Below are positions 36,280 to 43,673 of a stretch of DNA of 53,066 bases, in pieces. Source of the DNA: Blastocatellia bacterium AA13 (GTDB lineage Bacteria > Acidobacteriota > Blastocatellia > UBA7656); contig QHVH01000023.1 of NCBI GenBank assembly GCA_003222245.1, positions 85,215 to 138,280 of the forward strand, read 5' to 3'. Below the pieces are notes generated by a model. That model was not told the origin of the DNA and ran no database searches. It worked only from the letters and a program-made list of their open reading frames with translations. How positions within the stretch are numbered: the stretch's first letter is position 1; every line of letters begins with the position of its first letter. The position numbers and the translations under genes are program-made.

Positions 36280-36879
36280 ATGACGTTGCTGCTATTGCTC
36301 GCGCTCTTGCAGGCGCAACCGGCGCTTGAAAACGACTACGTTCGCGTGACGCAAGACGCGGCGCCTTGCGCATCCGCGCGAACGCCCGGCTGCGGCGATA
36401 GAGTGATCGTCGCCCTTGGAGATATTCAGCTCAACTCCGGTAAATCCCACCGCAAGATGGCCCGCGGAGACATAGCGGTCTTTAAATCCGGAGAGTCTTA
36501 CGAGCCGCCCACCGGAGGCTCTTTCTTTGAAGTAGCAATCAAATTCGATCATCCGCCAATCCAATCTCCGAACGAGATGATTCCGCCCGCGAAGAACGCG
36601 ATTCGCTACGATGGGCCGCGCTTTTTTATTTTCGAAGAACGGCTCGGCGTCGGAGATACGCGAGCGCGGCATAGCCATAGCCAGCGCGTAGTTATGCAGT
36701 TGAATCGCACTCGCCTTCAGCAATGGCCCGAGGGCCAGCCGGAGATAATTGTGGATATTACAGCCGATCGTCCTACCTTTAACGCTCCGGTCATTCATAC
36801 CGTAAAGAACGTGGGCGATGCTCCGCTTCGAGGAATCGTGATCGAGTTCAAACCCGAACGCGCGCGAGCAGCCGGATGA
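36280..36879 (+). CDS. Secreted bicupin-like protein of unknown function
   Basis: The ATG at 36280 has GGAGG 5 nt upstream; 199 residues follow. A short hydrophobic N-terminus (MTLLLLLALLQAQ) is a likely signal peptide. The rest shows two cupin-like halves. The first contains 'MARGDIAVFKSGESYEPPTGG' and the second 'DTRARHSHSQRVVMQLNRT', whose His-x-His looks like half of a metal site; the first half lacks it. The end 'KNVGDAPLRGIVIEFKPE' is a typical last cupin strand. I cannot name a reaction. Confidence 0.75.
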   Translation: MTLLLLLALLQAQPALENDYVRVTQDAAPCASARTPGCGDRVIVALGDIQLNSGKSHRKMARGDIAVFKSGESYEPPTGGSFFEVAIKFDHPPIQSPNEMIPPAKNAIRYDGPRFFIFEERLGVGDTRARHSHSQRVVMQLNRTRLQQWPEGQPEIIVDITADRPTFNAPVIHTVKNVGDAPLRGIVIEFKPERARAAG

Positions 36880-36894
36880 GGGCAAGCTTCTAGA

Positions 36895-36945
36895 ATTTGC
36901 GCACCTGGGACCGCAGGCGTCTTGCCTGCGTATTCTCCCTCCCAG
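36895..36945. repeat. Dispersed 'GCAGGCGTCTTGCCTGCG' inverted repeat
   Basis: CGCAGGCG-TCTT-GCCTGCG (near 36912-36930) forms a stem-loop. The phrase with its flanking GGGACCG recurs in a diverged form near 13548-13570. Confidence 0.6.
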
Positions 36946-37065
36946 CATTGAAGTGCCGCGCTATTTTCATCGCATTCCTAACCGAGTGCGATGGCCGAAC
37001 TCCAGGCTTTCGTACAGACGGTTCTCTCCCTCAAAACGGCAAGCTGGATATTTTGGAGGAATGAC

Positions 37066-37491
37066 ATGCCCAAGATGACACAAGACGAATGCAAGCGCTT
37101 TCTCGCGGAGGGAGCCCGCACCGCAAAACTCGGAACCACGCGAAAGGACGGTAGTCCGCACGTCGTCCCGGTCTGGTATGAAATCGATGGAGAGACTCTC
37201 GTGTTCACGACCTGGCACGCATCCGTGAAAGCATTGAACATGCGCCGCGATCCGCGGGTTTGTATCTGCATAGACGATGAGACTCCACCTTTCAACTACG
37301 TGCGGATCGAAGGCCGCGCTGAGATGTCGAGCGACGCCGAAGAGCTTAAGAACTGGGCGACACGCATAGGCGGCAAGTACATGGGAAATGATCAAGCCGA
37401 GAAATACGGCAAACGAAACGCGGTCGAAGGCGAATTAGTCGTGCGCATTTCAATAACAAAGATGACCGGAATCAAGGACGTGGCTGCGTAA
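37066..37491 (+). CDS. PPOX-class (pyridoxamine-phosphate-oxidase-like) flavin/F420 protein
   Basis: The start at 37066 has GGAGGA a few bases upstream; 141 residues. The split-barrel fold is recognisable from 'ARTAKLGTTRKDGSPHVVPV', 'WYEIDGETLVFTTWHASVK', 'DPRVCICIDDETPPFNYVRI' and 'GRAEMS'. This subgroup is often annotated as F420-dependent; the cofactor cannot be told from sequence alone. It is one of several small plus-strand genes with strong ribosome-binding sites here, but gaps of 90-200 bp make a single operon uncertain. Confidence 0.9.
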   Translation: MPKMTQDECKRFLAEGARTAKLGTTRKDGSPHVVPVWYEIDGETLVFTTWHASVKALNMRRDPRVCICIDDETPPFNYVRIEGRAEMSSDAEELKNWATRIGGKYMGNDQAEKYGKRNAVEGELVVRISITKMTGIKDVAA

Positions 37492-37584
37492 TAATTCACT
37501 CGCTGAATGTAGTCAATGGGTAGACAAACTGGATAGACAAACTCACTCGTTCGAATCGATCAACTACTCCGAGGAGGATGGAAC

Positions 37585-38301
37585 ATGGCATCGAAGCAGA
37601 CGCTCGTTACCGTCAGGGTGATTGCCAAGGACGGCAAATTTCTCGGCGACGACATAGGCGGCTCTCTTGTGACTATCAGGAATGTTGAGACTGGCGTGAT
37701 GCTCGCGCAGGGCTATACCAAGGGCGGCTCGGGAAACACTACTCAAATAATGGAGACGCCTCGAACAAGATCGCAGCCCATTCCTACCGACGAGGCATCG
37801 GAGTTCACGGCGCGGCTCGAGATCGACGAGCCGGCATTCATTGAAGTGACCGCCTACGGTCCTATAGGCGGGCTCCAATCGGCCCACAAAGTATCGGCTA
37901 CCCAATGGGTGATGCCCGGCAAGAACATAACTCGCGGCGATGCCTTCTTGTTGGAGATTCCAGGCTTGCTCGTCCAGGTGCTCGAGCCGCCGACGCATCT
38001 TAGCCTGTCCTCGCTTCCAGGCAACGTGACTATCAGCGCCAACGTTATGATGATGTGCGGATGCCCCATCACTCCCGGAGGCGTGTGGAACAGCGAGCAC
38101 TTCGAGATTGCTGCGCAGATCAGAAAAGAGGGGAAAATCATCGATACGGTTAAGCTCGTGTATGCAGGCTCGCCAAGCCAGTTTACCGGGAGCTGGAGCG
38201 TCAAGCGAAAGGGATACTACGAAGCAATCGTGTATGCTTTTCAACCGGCCACCGGAAACACGGGCCTCGGCCGCGTCACGTTTTTCTATATGCCCGACTG
38301 A
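37585..38301 (+). CDS. Hypothetical beta-rich cytoplasmic protein
   Basis: The 238-residue protein follows GAGGAGG by about 7 nt and has no signal peptide. It looks like two beta-sandwich halves. The first has 'VTVRVIAKDGKFLGDDIGGS' and a Gly/Thr turn ('GYTKGGSGNT'). The second has 'MMMCGCPITPGGVWNSEHFE' with a Cys-x-Cys pair and ends 'GLGRVTFFYMPD'. I do not recognise the family. Confidence 0.8.
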   Translation: MASKQTLVTVRVIAKDGKFLGDDIGGSLVTIRNVETGVMLAQGYTKGGSGNTTQIMETPRTRSQPIPTDEASEFTARLEIDEPAFIEVTAYGPIGGLQSAHKVSATQWVMPGKNITRGDAFLLEIPGLLVQVLEPPTHLSLSSLPGNVTISANVMMMCGCPITPGGVWNSEHFEIAAQIRKEGKIIDTVKLVYAGSPSQFTGSWSVKRKGYYEAIVYAFQPATGNTGLGRVTFFYMPD

Positions 38302-38346
38302 GCGCAAAGATAAAGCGCCAAATTAGAGATCATCGAAGGAGAGACA

Positions 38347-38799
38347 ATGTTTAAGAGAACGTTTGAGAGAACCTGGTCAAGCATCATATGTGTTGCGGCG
38401 CTTGCCGCATTGTGTGTCGCACAAGGAGACACGGCCCAGAAGATACAAGCTCCCGACATAGCTGGCTCCTGGAGCGGGACGTGGGGCATCTACAGCCCGG
38501 CCCGCGGCGCGGAATCTCCCAAGAACATTTGCAAGCAGCTCGACTGCAAGATCGAATCTAAAGACGGTGTATGGCAGGCCAGCTTCGAAGGAGACTGCGG
38601 ACGGCCGTATAAATACTCTATCAAGATGGAAGGACGCCAGGTCGGCGCAGCGGTTCTGTTCAAGGGCACGACCGATCTCGGCCCAAAAGACGGCGGTGTA
38701 TTCGATTGGATAGGGCGCGCCACTGATAAAGAGTTCGTCGGCTTCTACACGAGCGCATCCTACACCGGCGTATTCAGCCTGACGCGAGCCAATAAGTAG
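38347..38799 (+). CDS. Small secreted protein, lipocalin-like beta barrel possible
   Basis: The 150-residue protein follows AAGGAGAG closely. A signal peptide (residues about 8-25, ending Ala-Gln) precedes 'IAGSWSGTWGIYSP', a Gly-x-Trp start reminiscent of lipocalin-like domains. Strands with Cys pairs ('CKQLDCKIES', 'FEGDCGRPYKY') follow, ending 'FYTSASYTGVFSLTR'. No named family is clear. It lies 45 bp after the preceding hypothetical gene. Confidence 0.75.
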   Translation: MFKRTFERTWSSIICVAALAALCVAQGDTAQKIQAPDIAGSWSGTWGIYSPARGAESPKNICKQLDCKIESKDGVWQASFEGDCGRPYKYSIKMEGRQVGAAVLFKGTTDLGPKDGGVFDWIGRATDKEFVGFYTSASYTGVFSLTRANK

Positions 38800-38906
38800 G
38801 ACTTTGCTTATGAGCGACGCGGAAGCCGCACGTCGATTGGTGAATCTATAAATCCGGGGAGACCATTTTTCCGGTCTCACTTCGCGTAAAGAATTGAGGC
38901 ACACAA

Positions 38907-39728
38907 ATGCGTACCCAGGCAGAAAAATGCGCGGCGTTTCGTGAGCTGCACGAACGGCCGAGCGCCTTCATCATTCCAAATCCATGGGACATAGGAACCG
39001 CGCGAATCCTGGCGCATCTCGGGTTTGAGGCCCTCGCGACCACAAGCGCGGGTTACGCGTTTTCTATCGGCCGGCGCGACAACGCGGTCGGACGCGAGCT
39101 TATGATGGCCCACGCGAGAGATATCGTCTCGGCGACCGACCTGCCGGTGAGCGCCGATCTGGAAAATGGTTTTGGGGATGCGCCGGCCGACGCAGCGCAT
39201 ACAATTCGGCTCGCGGCCGCTGCCGGACTTGCGGGCTGCTCTATTGAAGATTCAACCGGACGCGCGGACGAGCGAGTATACGATTTCGCCCTCGCGGTCG
39301 AGCGCATCCGGGCGGCAGCGGAAGCGGCGAAATCGCTTCCCTACCCTTTTACGCTCACTGCGCGTTCGGAAAACTTCCTCGTTGGGCGGCCCGATCTCGA
39401 TGACACGATAAAGCGGCTTCAGTCATTTCAAGAAGCCGGAGCCAACGTGCTCTATGCGCCGGGCCTTACTCGAGCCGAAGACATCGCCTCGCTTGTTAGC
39501 TCGGTTGACCGCCCGGTAAACGTGTTGATGGGATTGTCGGGAGTTCGACTGACGCTGGCGGATTTGTCGGCTCTCGGAGTGAAACGAGTAAGCATCGGGA
39601 GCGGATTATCGCGCGTGGCGCTCGGAGCATTAATCAGGGTTGCTCGGGAGATGCTGGCAAACGGAACGTTTGATTTCGCGGATGAGGCCGTGGGATTCAA
39701 GGACGTGTCCGCGATGTTCGAGCCTTAG
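38907..39728 (+). CDS. Isocitrate lyase/PEP mutase family enzyme
   Basis: At 273 residues this is a single-domain TIM-barrel member of the isocitrate lyase/PEP mutase superfamily. Visible features are 'IIPNPWDIGTARILAHLGFE', 'TTSAGYAFSIGRRD', the metal-site 'VSADLENGFGDAPADAA' and 'GCSIEDSTGR'. Members cleave or form C-C or C-P bonds next to a carboxylate (2-methylisocitrate lyase, oxaloacetate decarboxylase or carboxyvinyl-phosphonate types). The specific reaction cannot be assigned. GAGG lies 8 nt upstream of the start. Confidence 0.88.
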   Translation: MRTQAEKCAAFRELHERPSAFIIPNPWDIGTARILAHLGFEALATTSAGYAFSIGRRDNAVGRELMMAHARDIVSATDLPVSADLENGFGDAPADAAHTIRLAAAAGLAGCSIEDSTGRADERVYDFALAVERIRAAAEAAKSLPYPFTLTARSENFLVGRPDLDDTIKRLQSFQEAGANVLYAPGLTRAEDIASLVSSVDRPVNVLMGLSGVRLTLADLSALGVKRVSIGSGLSRVALGALIRVAREMLANGTFDFADEAVGFKDVSAMFEP

Positions 39729-39879
39729 ATTCACGGGAAAGGAAAGGCACGGCGGATAGCGCATAGTGACTTCGAATGTATGGCTGGCGCCTCTGCCCGC
39801 CCATCCTTCGACCATGCGGCGCCTATTTACTTGGATGAATCATCTCTCTCAGAGCCGGTGTATATCCGCGGAGATTCAA

Positions 39880-40185
39880 TCAGGTATCGCCATCCAGATT
39901 GATCAATTCATCAATCGGTTCAAGCTCGAAATATTCCTCAAAAGCTTCGACAGTTCGCGGAAGATCGATTCCGGTTGTCATAAATAGATATTCCAGGAAT
40001 CGTTCCTTAACCTGCCGCTCGTCGTCGACAACATCGAGTCCGAAGCCCCCCTGGGTTATCTCGAGCACCACGCGCCCCAGAGCCGGTTCGGATTCAGCGG
40101 ATTCATGGCGCGCGGTAAGCTCACTCTCCAGATTCCGGTACGCGGGTTTCGCCGTGACCAGATAATATGATCGCTCCATCTCCAT
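39880..40185 (-). CDS. Small acidic protein of unknown function, downstream of queF
   Basis: The 101-residue acidic protein begins MEMERSYYLVTAKPAYRN and ends 'EPIDELINLDGDT'. It starts 5 nt after the queF stop codon with GGGTGAG 9 nt upstream, so it is almost certainly cotranscribed with queF. I recognise no family and no catalytic motif. Confidence 0.7.
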   Translation of the reverse strand: MEMERSYYLVTAKPAYRNLESELTARHESAESEPALGRVVLEITQGGFGLDVVDDERQVKERFLEYLFMTTGIDLPRTVEAFEEYFELEPIDELINLDGDT

Positions 40186-40190
40186 CGACT

Positions 40191-40604
40191 TTACTCACCC
40201 TCGCGAAGATAAGAGGCCCTGATGACGGTCTTGATATTGCCCCTGATGTTGAAGTCGCCTTCTATATCGACGGAAACAGGATCGCACGCGCGGACGAAGT
40301 CTTCGAGAATGCGATTGACCACATGCTCGTGAAATATCTTCACCGAACGAAAAGAATTGATATATAGCTTGAGCGATTTGAGCTCGATGCAGCGCTCGTT
40401 GGGCACGTACTCGATCTTTATCGTAGCGAAATCCGGAAAATCCGAGAACGGACAAACGGCGGTGAACTCAGGGCAGGTGAACGATATTCGAGTCTCTCTG
40501 CCTTTGTACTTGTAATCAAAGGTCTCGAGCGGATAGGGCTGAAAGGCCTCGGCGGGCGTCTCTTCCACCACCAGACCGGAATGCTCGAGTGTTTCAGTGC
40601 TCAT
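40191..40604 (-). CDS. queF: NADPH-dependent 7-cyano-7-deazaguanine reductase QueF
   Basis: The 137-residue protein is the short, YkvM-type QueF. The nucleophile Cys is in '[14 protein letters not shown]', the substrate/NADPH motif in '[17 protein letters not shown]', followed by '[14 protein letters not shown]'. It reduces preQ0 to preQ1 in queuosine synthesis. '[10 protein letters not shown]' replaces the commoner CP-x-TGQPDFA. No other queuosine genes are in the window. Confidence 0.95.
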   Translation of the reverse strand: MSTETLEHSGLVVEETPAEAFQPYPLETFDYKYKGRETRISFTCPEFTAVCPFSDFPDFATIKIEYVPNERCIELKSLKLYINSFRSVKIFHEHVVNRILEDFVRACDPVSVDIEGDFNIRGNIKTVIRASYLREGE

Positions 40605-40646
40605 GCTTGCTCCTTGGATTCTTATTTTGCCCTGCGCCGGCGAGGA

Positions 40647-41657
40647 TCAATTCGGTTGCGGCTGGAGACTGCGAGCGGATTCCAACGCTTCTTTATATCG
40701 CACGAAATAACTCGAAAAATCCTCTTCCGACGAAGGAAACATCCCATACCAGAAATAGTCGAATCTATCCGTGAGATAGCTCATAGGCCCTGCCAGCGGT
40801 TTGAACCGCGCCGCTTGCGCCAGATATTCGTGATTGGTGGTGTCTCGCTCTATTTCGACCAGATTGCGTTCGGCGAGCTCGTAGAGCAATGCGATGTAGA
40901 GCTTTCGCATACCCGTCCTGAAATCTCCGGCGCGGGCCGCGGCTAACGCGGCGCTTGCGAGATCGCTGGAAGTGACCTCCGCATCAATCTCCTCGCCAAG
41001 AAGCTCACGTTTCTTCTTCCTTCTTCTCGGACCGCGACCCAGGATCAAAGCCATTCGCACGACGACGACTCCAACGAAGACAAGAACTCCGACTATAACG
41101 AATCGATAGATCGGGTTCCCGTAGGCTCCCTGCCCGAAAATCGCATTAAACACTATCGCATAAAGCTTCTTAATCAATTCGAACGCCGCAGTCTTCGCCT
41201 TTCTTATCAAGGCGGCAATGAAATTTTCTTTCTTTGGTTGAAACTCCGCGCGAGCCAGTATTTCAGCCATCCTGCCTTCGACCGCCGCATTTGAAGACTT
41301 CGGATTCAGCGCCTTCCGAAGCTCGTCGTCCAACGCCTTCAGCCGTGCTCTGATCTCATCGAGCTTCTTCGCTTTTTCCTTCGAATCGGGTTCGCTGAAG
41401 TAATTGTCGAGCGCCTCATGAAGCCAGGTGTTATCGACCTCCACGGTTTGCGATTCCGTGCTGATCTCTTCTCGTTTGGGTGCCAGAGTCTTGATCGTGG
41501 CGGCGCCCTCTTCGGCATAGGCGCTGTCGGTCTTCATGCGTTCTGCTTGCTCGCCGGCGCGAAAGATCCTCTTCTCATAATCGAGCGCGGAGGACGCCGC
41601 ATAAGCCGCGCCTCCGAGCATCACTACAAGAATCGTTGTGCCTGTCAGTTTATTCAT
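40647..41657 (-). CDS. Membrane protein with DUF4129 domain
   Basis: The start at 41657 gives 336 residues. The N-terminus is a signal peptide or anchor (MNKLTGTTILVVMLGGAAYA), followed by a charged coiled-coil-like region, a second membrane segment ('FVIVGVLVFVGVVVVRMALI') and a basic RRRKKKREL stretch. The C-terminal domain 'LLYELAERNLVEIERDTTNHEY' with 'FDYFWYGMF' is DUF4129, often found with transglutaminase-like membrane systems. The start codon overlaps the stop of the preceding gene by 8 bp, so translation is coupled. Confidence 0.85.
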   Translation of the reverse strand: MNKLTGTTILVVMLGGAAYAASSALDYEKRIFRAGEQAERMKTDSAYAEEGAATIKTLAPKREEISTESQTVEVDNTWLHEALDNYFSEPDSKEKAKKLDEIRARLKALDDELRKALNPKSSNAAVEGRMAEILARAEFQPKKENFIAALIRKAKTAAFELIKKLYAIVFNAIFGQGAYGNPIYRFVIVGVLVFVGVVVVRMALILGRGPRRRKKKRELLGEEIDAEVTSSDLASAALAAARAGDFRTGMRKLYIALLYELAERNLVEIERDTTNHEYLAQAARFKPLAGPMSYLTDRFDYFWYGMFPSSEEDFSSYFVRYKEALESARSLQPQPN

Positions 41658-42993
41658 CGAGCATCTGATCTCGAGTCTCCGACCCATCGCCTTGCGTGCT
41701 GGATTTATCGAAAGCACCGCCTTCAGCCGTAGCGCCGCAAATGTGACAGAAGCGCGCTTGGGGTTCAAGCTGTGAGCCGCAGCGCTCGCACGACTTATAC
41801 GGCGTGTCATTGGAGCGCCGCTCAGGTTTGGGATCGGCGGAATTTTGCGACGCTGCCTCGCCCTTGAAACTCAACCCGAAAGCGGCCGCGACCGGCTGCG
41901 GCAGACCCGCGCTATTGCTCAATTCCGGGCCCGGAAACACCGACAAGGGCGACGGCGATGGGCCAGGACTCATAACCGGCGCCGCAAAGGCAGGCGATCC
42001 GACTGAGGCCGTCGAGAATGCCGCTGCCGAGCTGGGGTCAACGGGGTTCATTTCGCGCACGAGCAATTCGACGTCATATGCCTCCTTGCGGACCCGGCTG
42101 TCGAAGTAAAGCAGCGTCAAAGCGACAATCCAGATAGGGAGGACAAGAATATTCGATATCTGTCCAAACGCGCCATAAATCGCATTCCATATAGGACCCA
42201 GAAAGAACTCCTGGTTCATGAGGCCCGACAGATAGAGCCCGAGCACGAGGGGGATCATCATGGCCAACTGAATCGAAAAAGTTATGAAGTAAGTGAACAG
42301 CACAATGGCTCCGACCTTATACCAATTCCCTCCGCCTCCCAGCCTAATCGCTCGTCCGATAGCCGCCCCGGCCGATTCGCCTTCAATCATCACTATCTGG
42401 GGAACAAACACGACTCGAGCGAGAACGAATAGAACAGCGAAGATTCCCGCCCCAACAAGCGCGAGGATTGCGATCGACGCCAGTGTAGTTATGAGCCACG
42501 CGGGCAATCCCGCGGCGCTGGTAATGCCTGCAACGACCGCCGCAAGAATAATCAGGACGAACACGAGAATCGCTACGAGAACATAAATAACGACCCCGAG
42601 TCCGAGCATCAAAATCCACATCAGGGCGATGCTTCCCACGCGTTTTTTCGCCGCGTCGAACCACCGCCGAAAGCTTATTCTCTCGCCGAGCATTATGTGG
42701 TCGCCTACGACCCGCGCCAGACCCGCTATCACCGCAAGCAGGAGAAATGTATAGACCGGATATAACAGGCCTCCGACGACGAGACTCAGCAGCGCCGTGG
42801 GCGAAGGTCTATCCGCGAGACCAAGCAACAAATGAGTATAGCCGTAGAGAAATGTGAGAGTTGCTACGTATCCGACCAGACAAGGGACTGCAACAATCGA
42901 GAGCACGGCCGCGAAGTTCTTGCGATAGAGGCGCACCGCTCGGTCGATCACGTCGCCTATCGACATCGGTTCTAATATGGTGACCTCAGGCAT
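41650..42993 (-). CDS. Polytopic membrane protein with C-terminal zinc ribbon
   Basis: The 447-residue protein begins MPEVTILEPMSIGDVIDRAV and has six hydrophobic segments in residues about 28-300, in the style of the glycerophosphodiester-phosphodiesterase membrane domain family. A Ser/Pro/Ala-rich linker of about 80 residues leads to a zinc ribbon, 'CERCGSQLEPQARFCHICG', with two Cys-x-x-Cys pairs. It is translationally coupled to the DUF4129 gene. DUF4129-linked clusters are often involved in envelope or peptidase-type functions, but nothing here proves this. Confidence 0.8.
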   Translation of the reverse strand: MPEVTILEPMSIGDVIDRAVRLYRKNFAAVLSIVAVPCLVGYVATLTFLYGYTHLLLGLADRPSPTALLSLVVGGLLYPVYTFLLLAVIAGLARVVGDHIMLGERISFRRWFDAAKKRVGSIALMWILMLGLGVVIYVLVAILVFVLIILAAVVAGITSAAGLPAWLITTLASIAILALVGAGIFAVLFVLARVVFVPQIVMIEGESAGAAIGRAIRLGGGGNWYKVGAIVLFTYFITFSIQLAMMIPLVLGLYLSGLMNQEFFLGPIWNAIYGAFGQISNILVLPIWIVALTLLYFDSRVRKEAYDVELLVREMNPVDPSSAAAFSTASVGSPAFAAPVMSPGPSPSPLSVFPGPELSNSAGLPQPVAAAFGLSFKGEAASQNSADPKPERRSNDTPYKSCERCGSQLEPQARFCHICGATAEGGAFDKSSTQGDGSETRDQMLDE

Positions 42994-43350
42994 CGATTTT
43001 CTTTCGGGAAAGATTATAGAGTGCGTTTATGTGGACCTGTCCAGCGATTACCATCCGAAGAGATAAGACCTGAAAAACCGACTATAGAATAGCGAGCGCC
43101 GAGCGTCTTCAACAGCATTACCTCACTATTACCCTCACGCCGCTTCGCCTCCACAAGACGCACGGGTTTATCCTCGAAATTAAGAACGTCAAGAATCGGG
43201 AATATATATTGCCGTCAGCTCTGCGCCGAGAGTATAGTTGCTCGCGGTTCGCTTGCAATAAGGCGAGTACCGAAGGCCGAACAATCCAGTGGACCATCTC
43301 GATGCCACGCGGCGGGCCGAGTTCTAACCAACCTCGGAGCCATCGTCGCG
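42994..43350. other. Intergenic region without a supported gene
   Basis: The first 100 bp hold a diverged copy of the GGCCTGAAAGGCC repeat (CCTGAAAAACCGACTATAGAATAGC near 43068). A plus-strand frame is open from before 43209 to 43472 but has no ribosome-binding site, no recognisable motif and a shadow frame on the other strand. It may be debris from the RHS locus boundary. Confidence 0.4.
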
Positions 43351-43584
43351 TCAAAAGCAAACGAGCACGTCCCTTCTCCTCACTGACTGATCCGCTGTCG
43401 CATATGTCTGACCGAGTACATTGCCGTTGTTGTTTGTTGTGCCGAATAAATAATCCAATCCGAGCACGCTGATTGAGGCTGCTCCTGTTGTTGTGGTTCC
43501 CAACCCGATCTGAGTCGGCTGCAGTCTCGAGTTGAAGTCCGTATGTTCGAACAAGCCGTTGCCCAACTGGACTGTCATCAGCAA
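43351..43584 (-). pseudogene. RHS repeat fragment (third copy)
   Basis: About 57 residues here, 'VQLGNGLFEHTDFNSRLQP' through 'GTTNNNGNVLGQT', match a stretch inside both larger RHS genes of this locus. Homology stops abruptly at both ends: before it, at about 43580, an unrelated sequence joins, and after 'GQT' the frame runs into unrelated codons. It is a broken-off piece of about 170 bp, not an expressed gene. On the other strand the joining sequence (43580-43683) reads as a short Gln/Glu-rich open frame that I cannot identify. Confidence 0.85.
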
Positions 43585-43673
43585 CTGGAAATCATCGAAG
43601 CGGCCAAGGCTTTTGTCGCGCAGAACGACAACGCTCGATGGTTGCTCGGCGTCGCTTCAAATTTGGAACAGAA

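Noticed and set aside
43209-43472. Plus-strand gene between the zinc-ribbon gene and the RHS scrap
   Set aside because: No ribosome-binding site, no motif, a basic Ser/Arg-rich sequence and an equally long opposite frame; it runs into RHS fragment sequence on the other strand.
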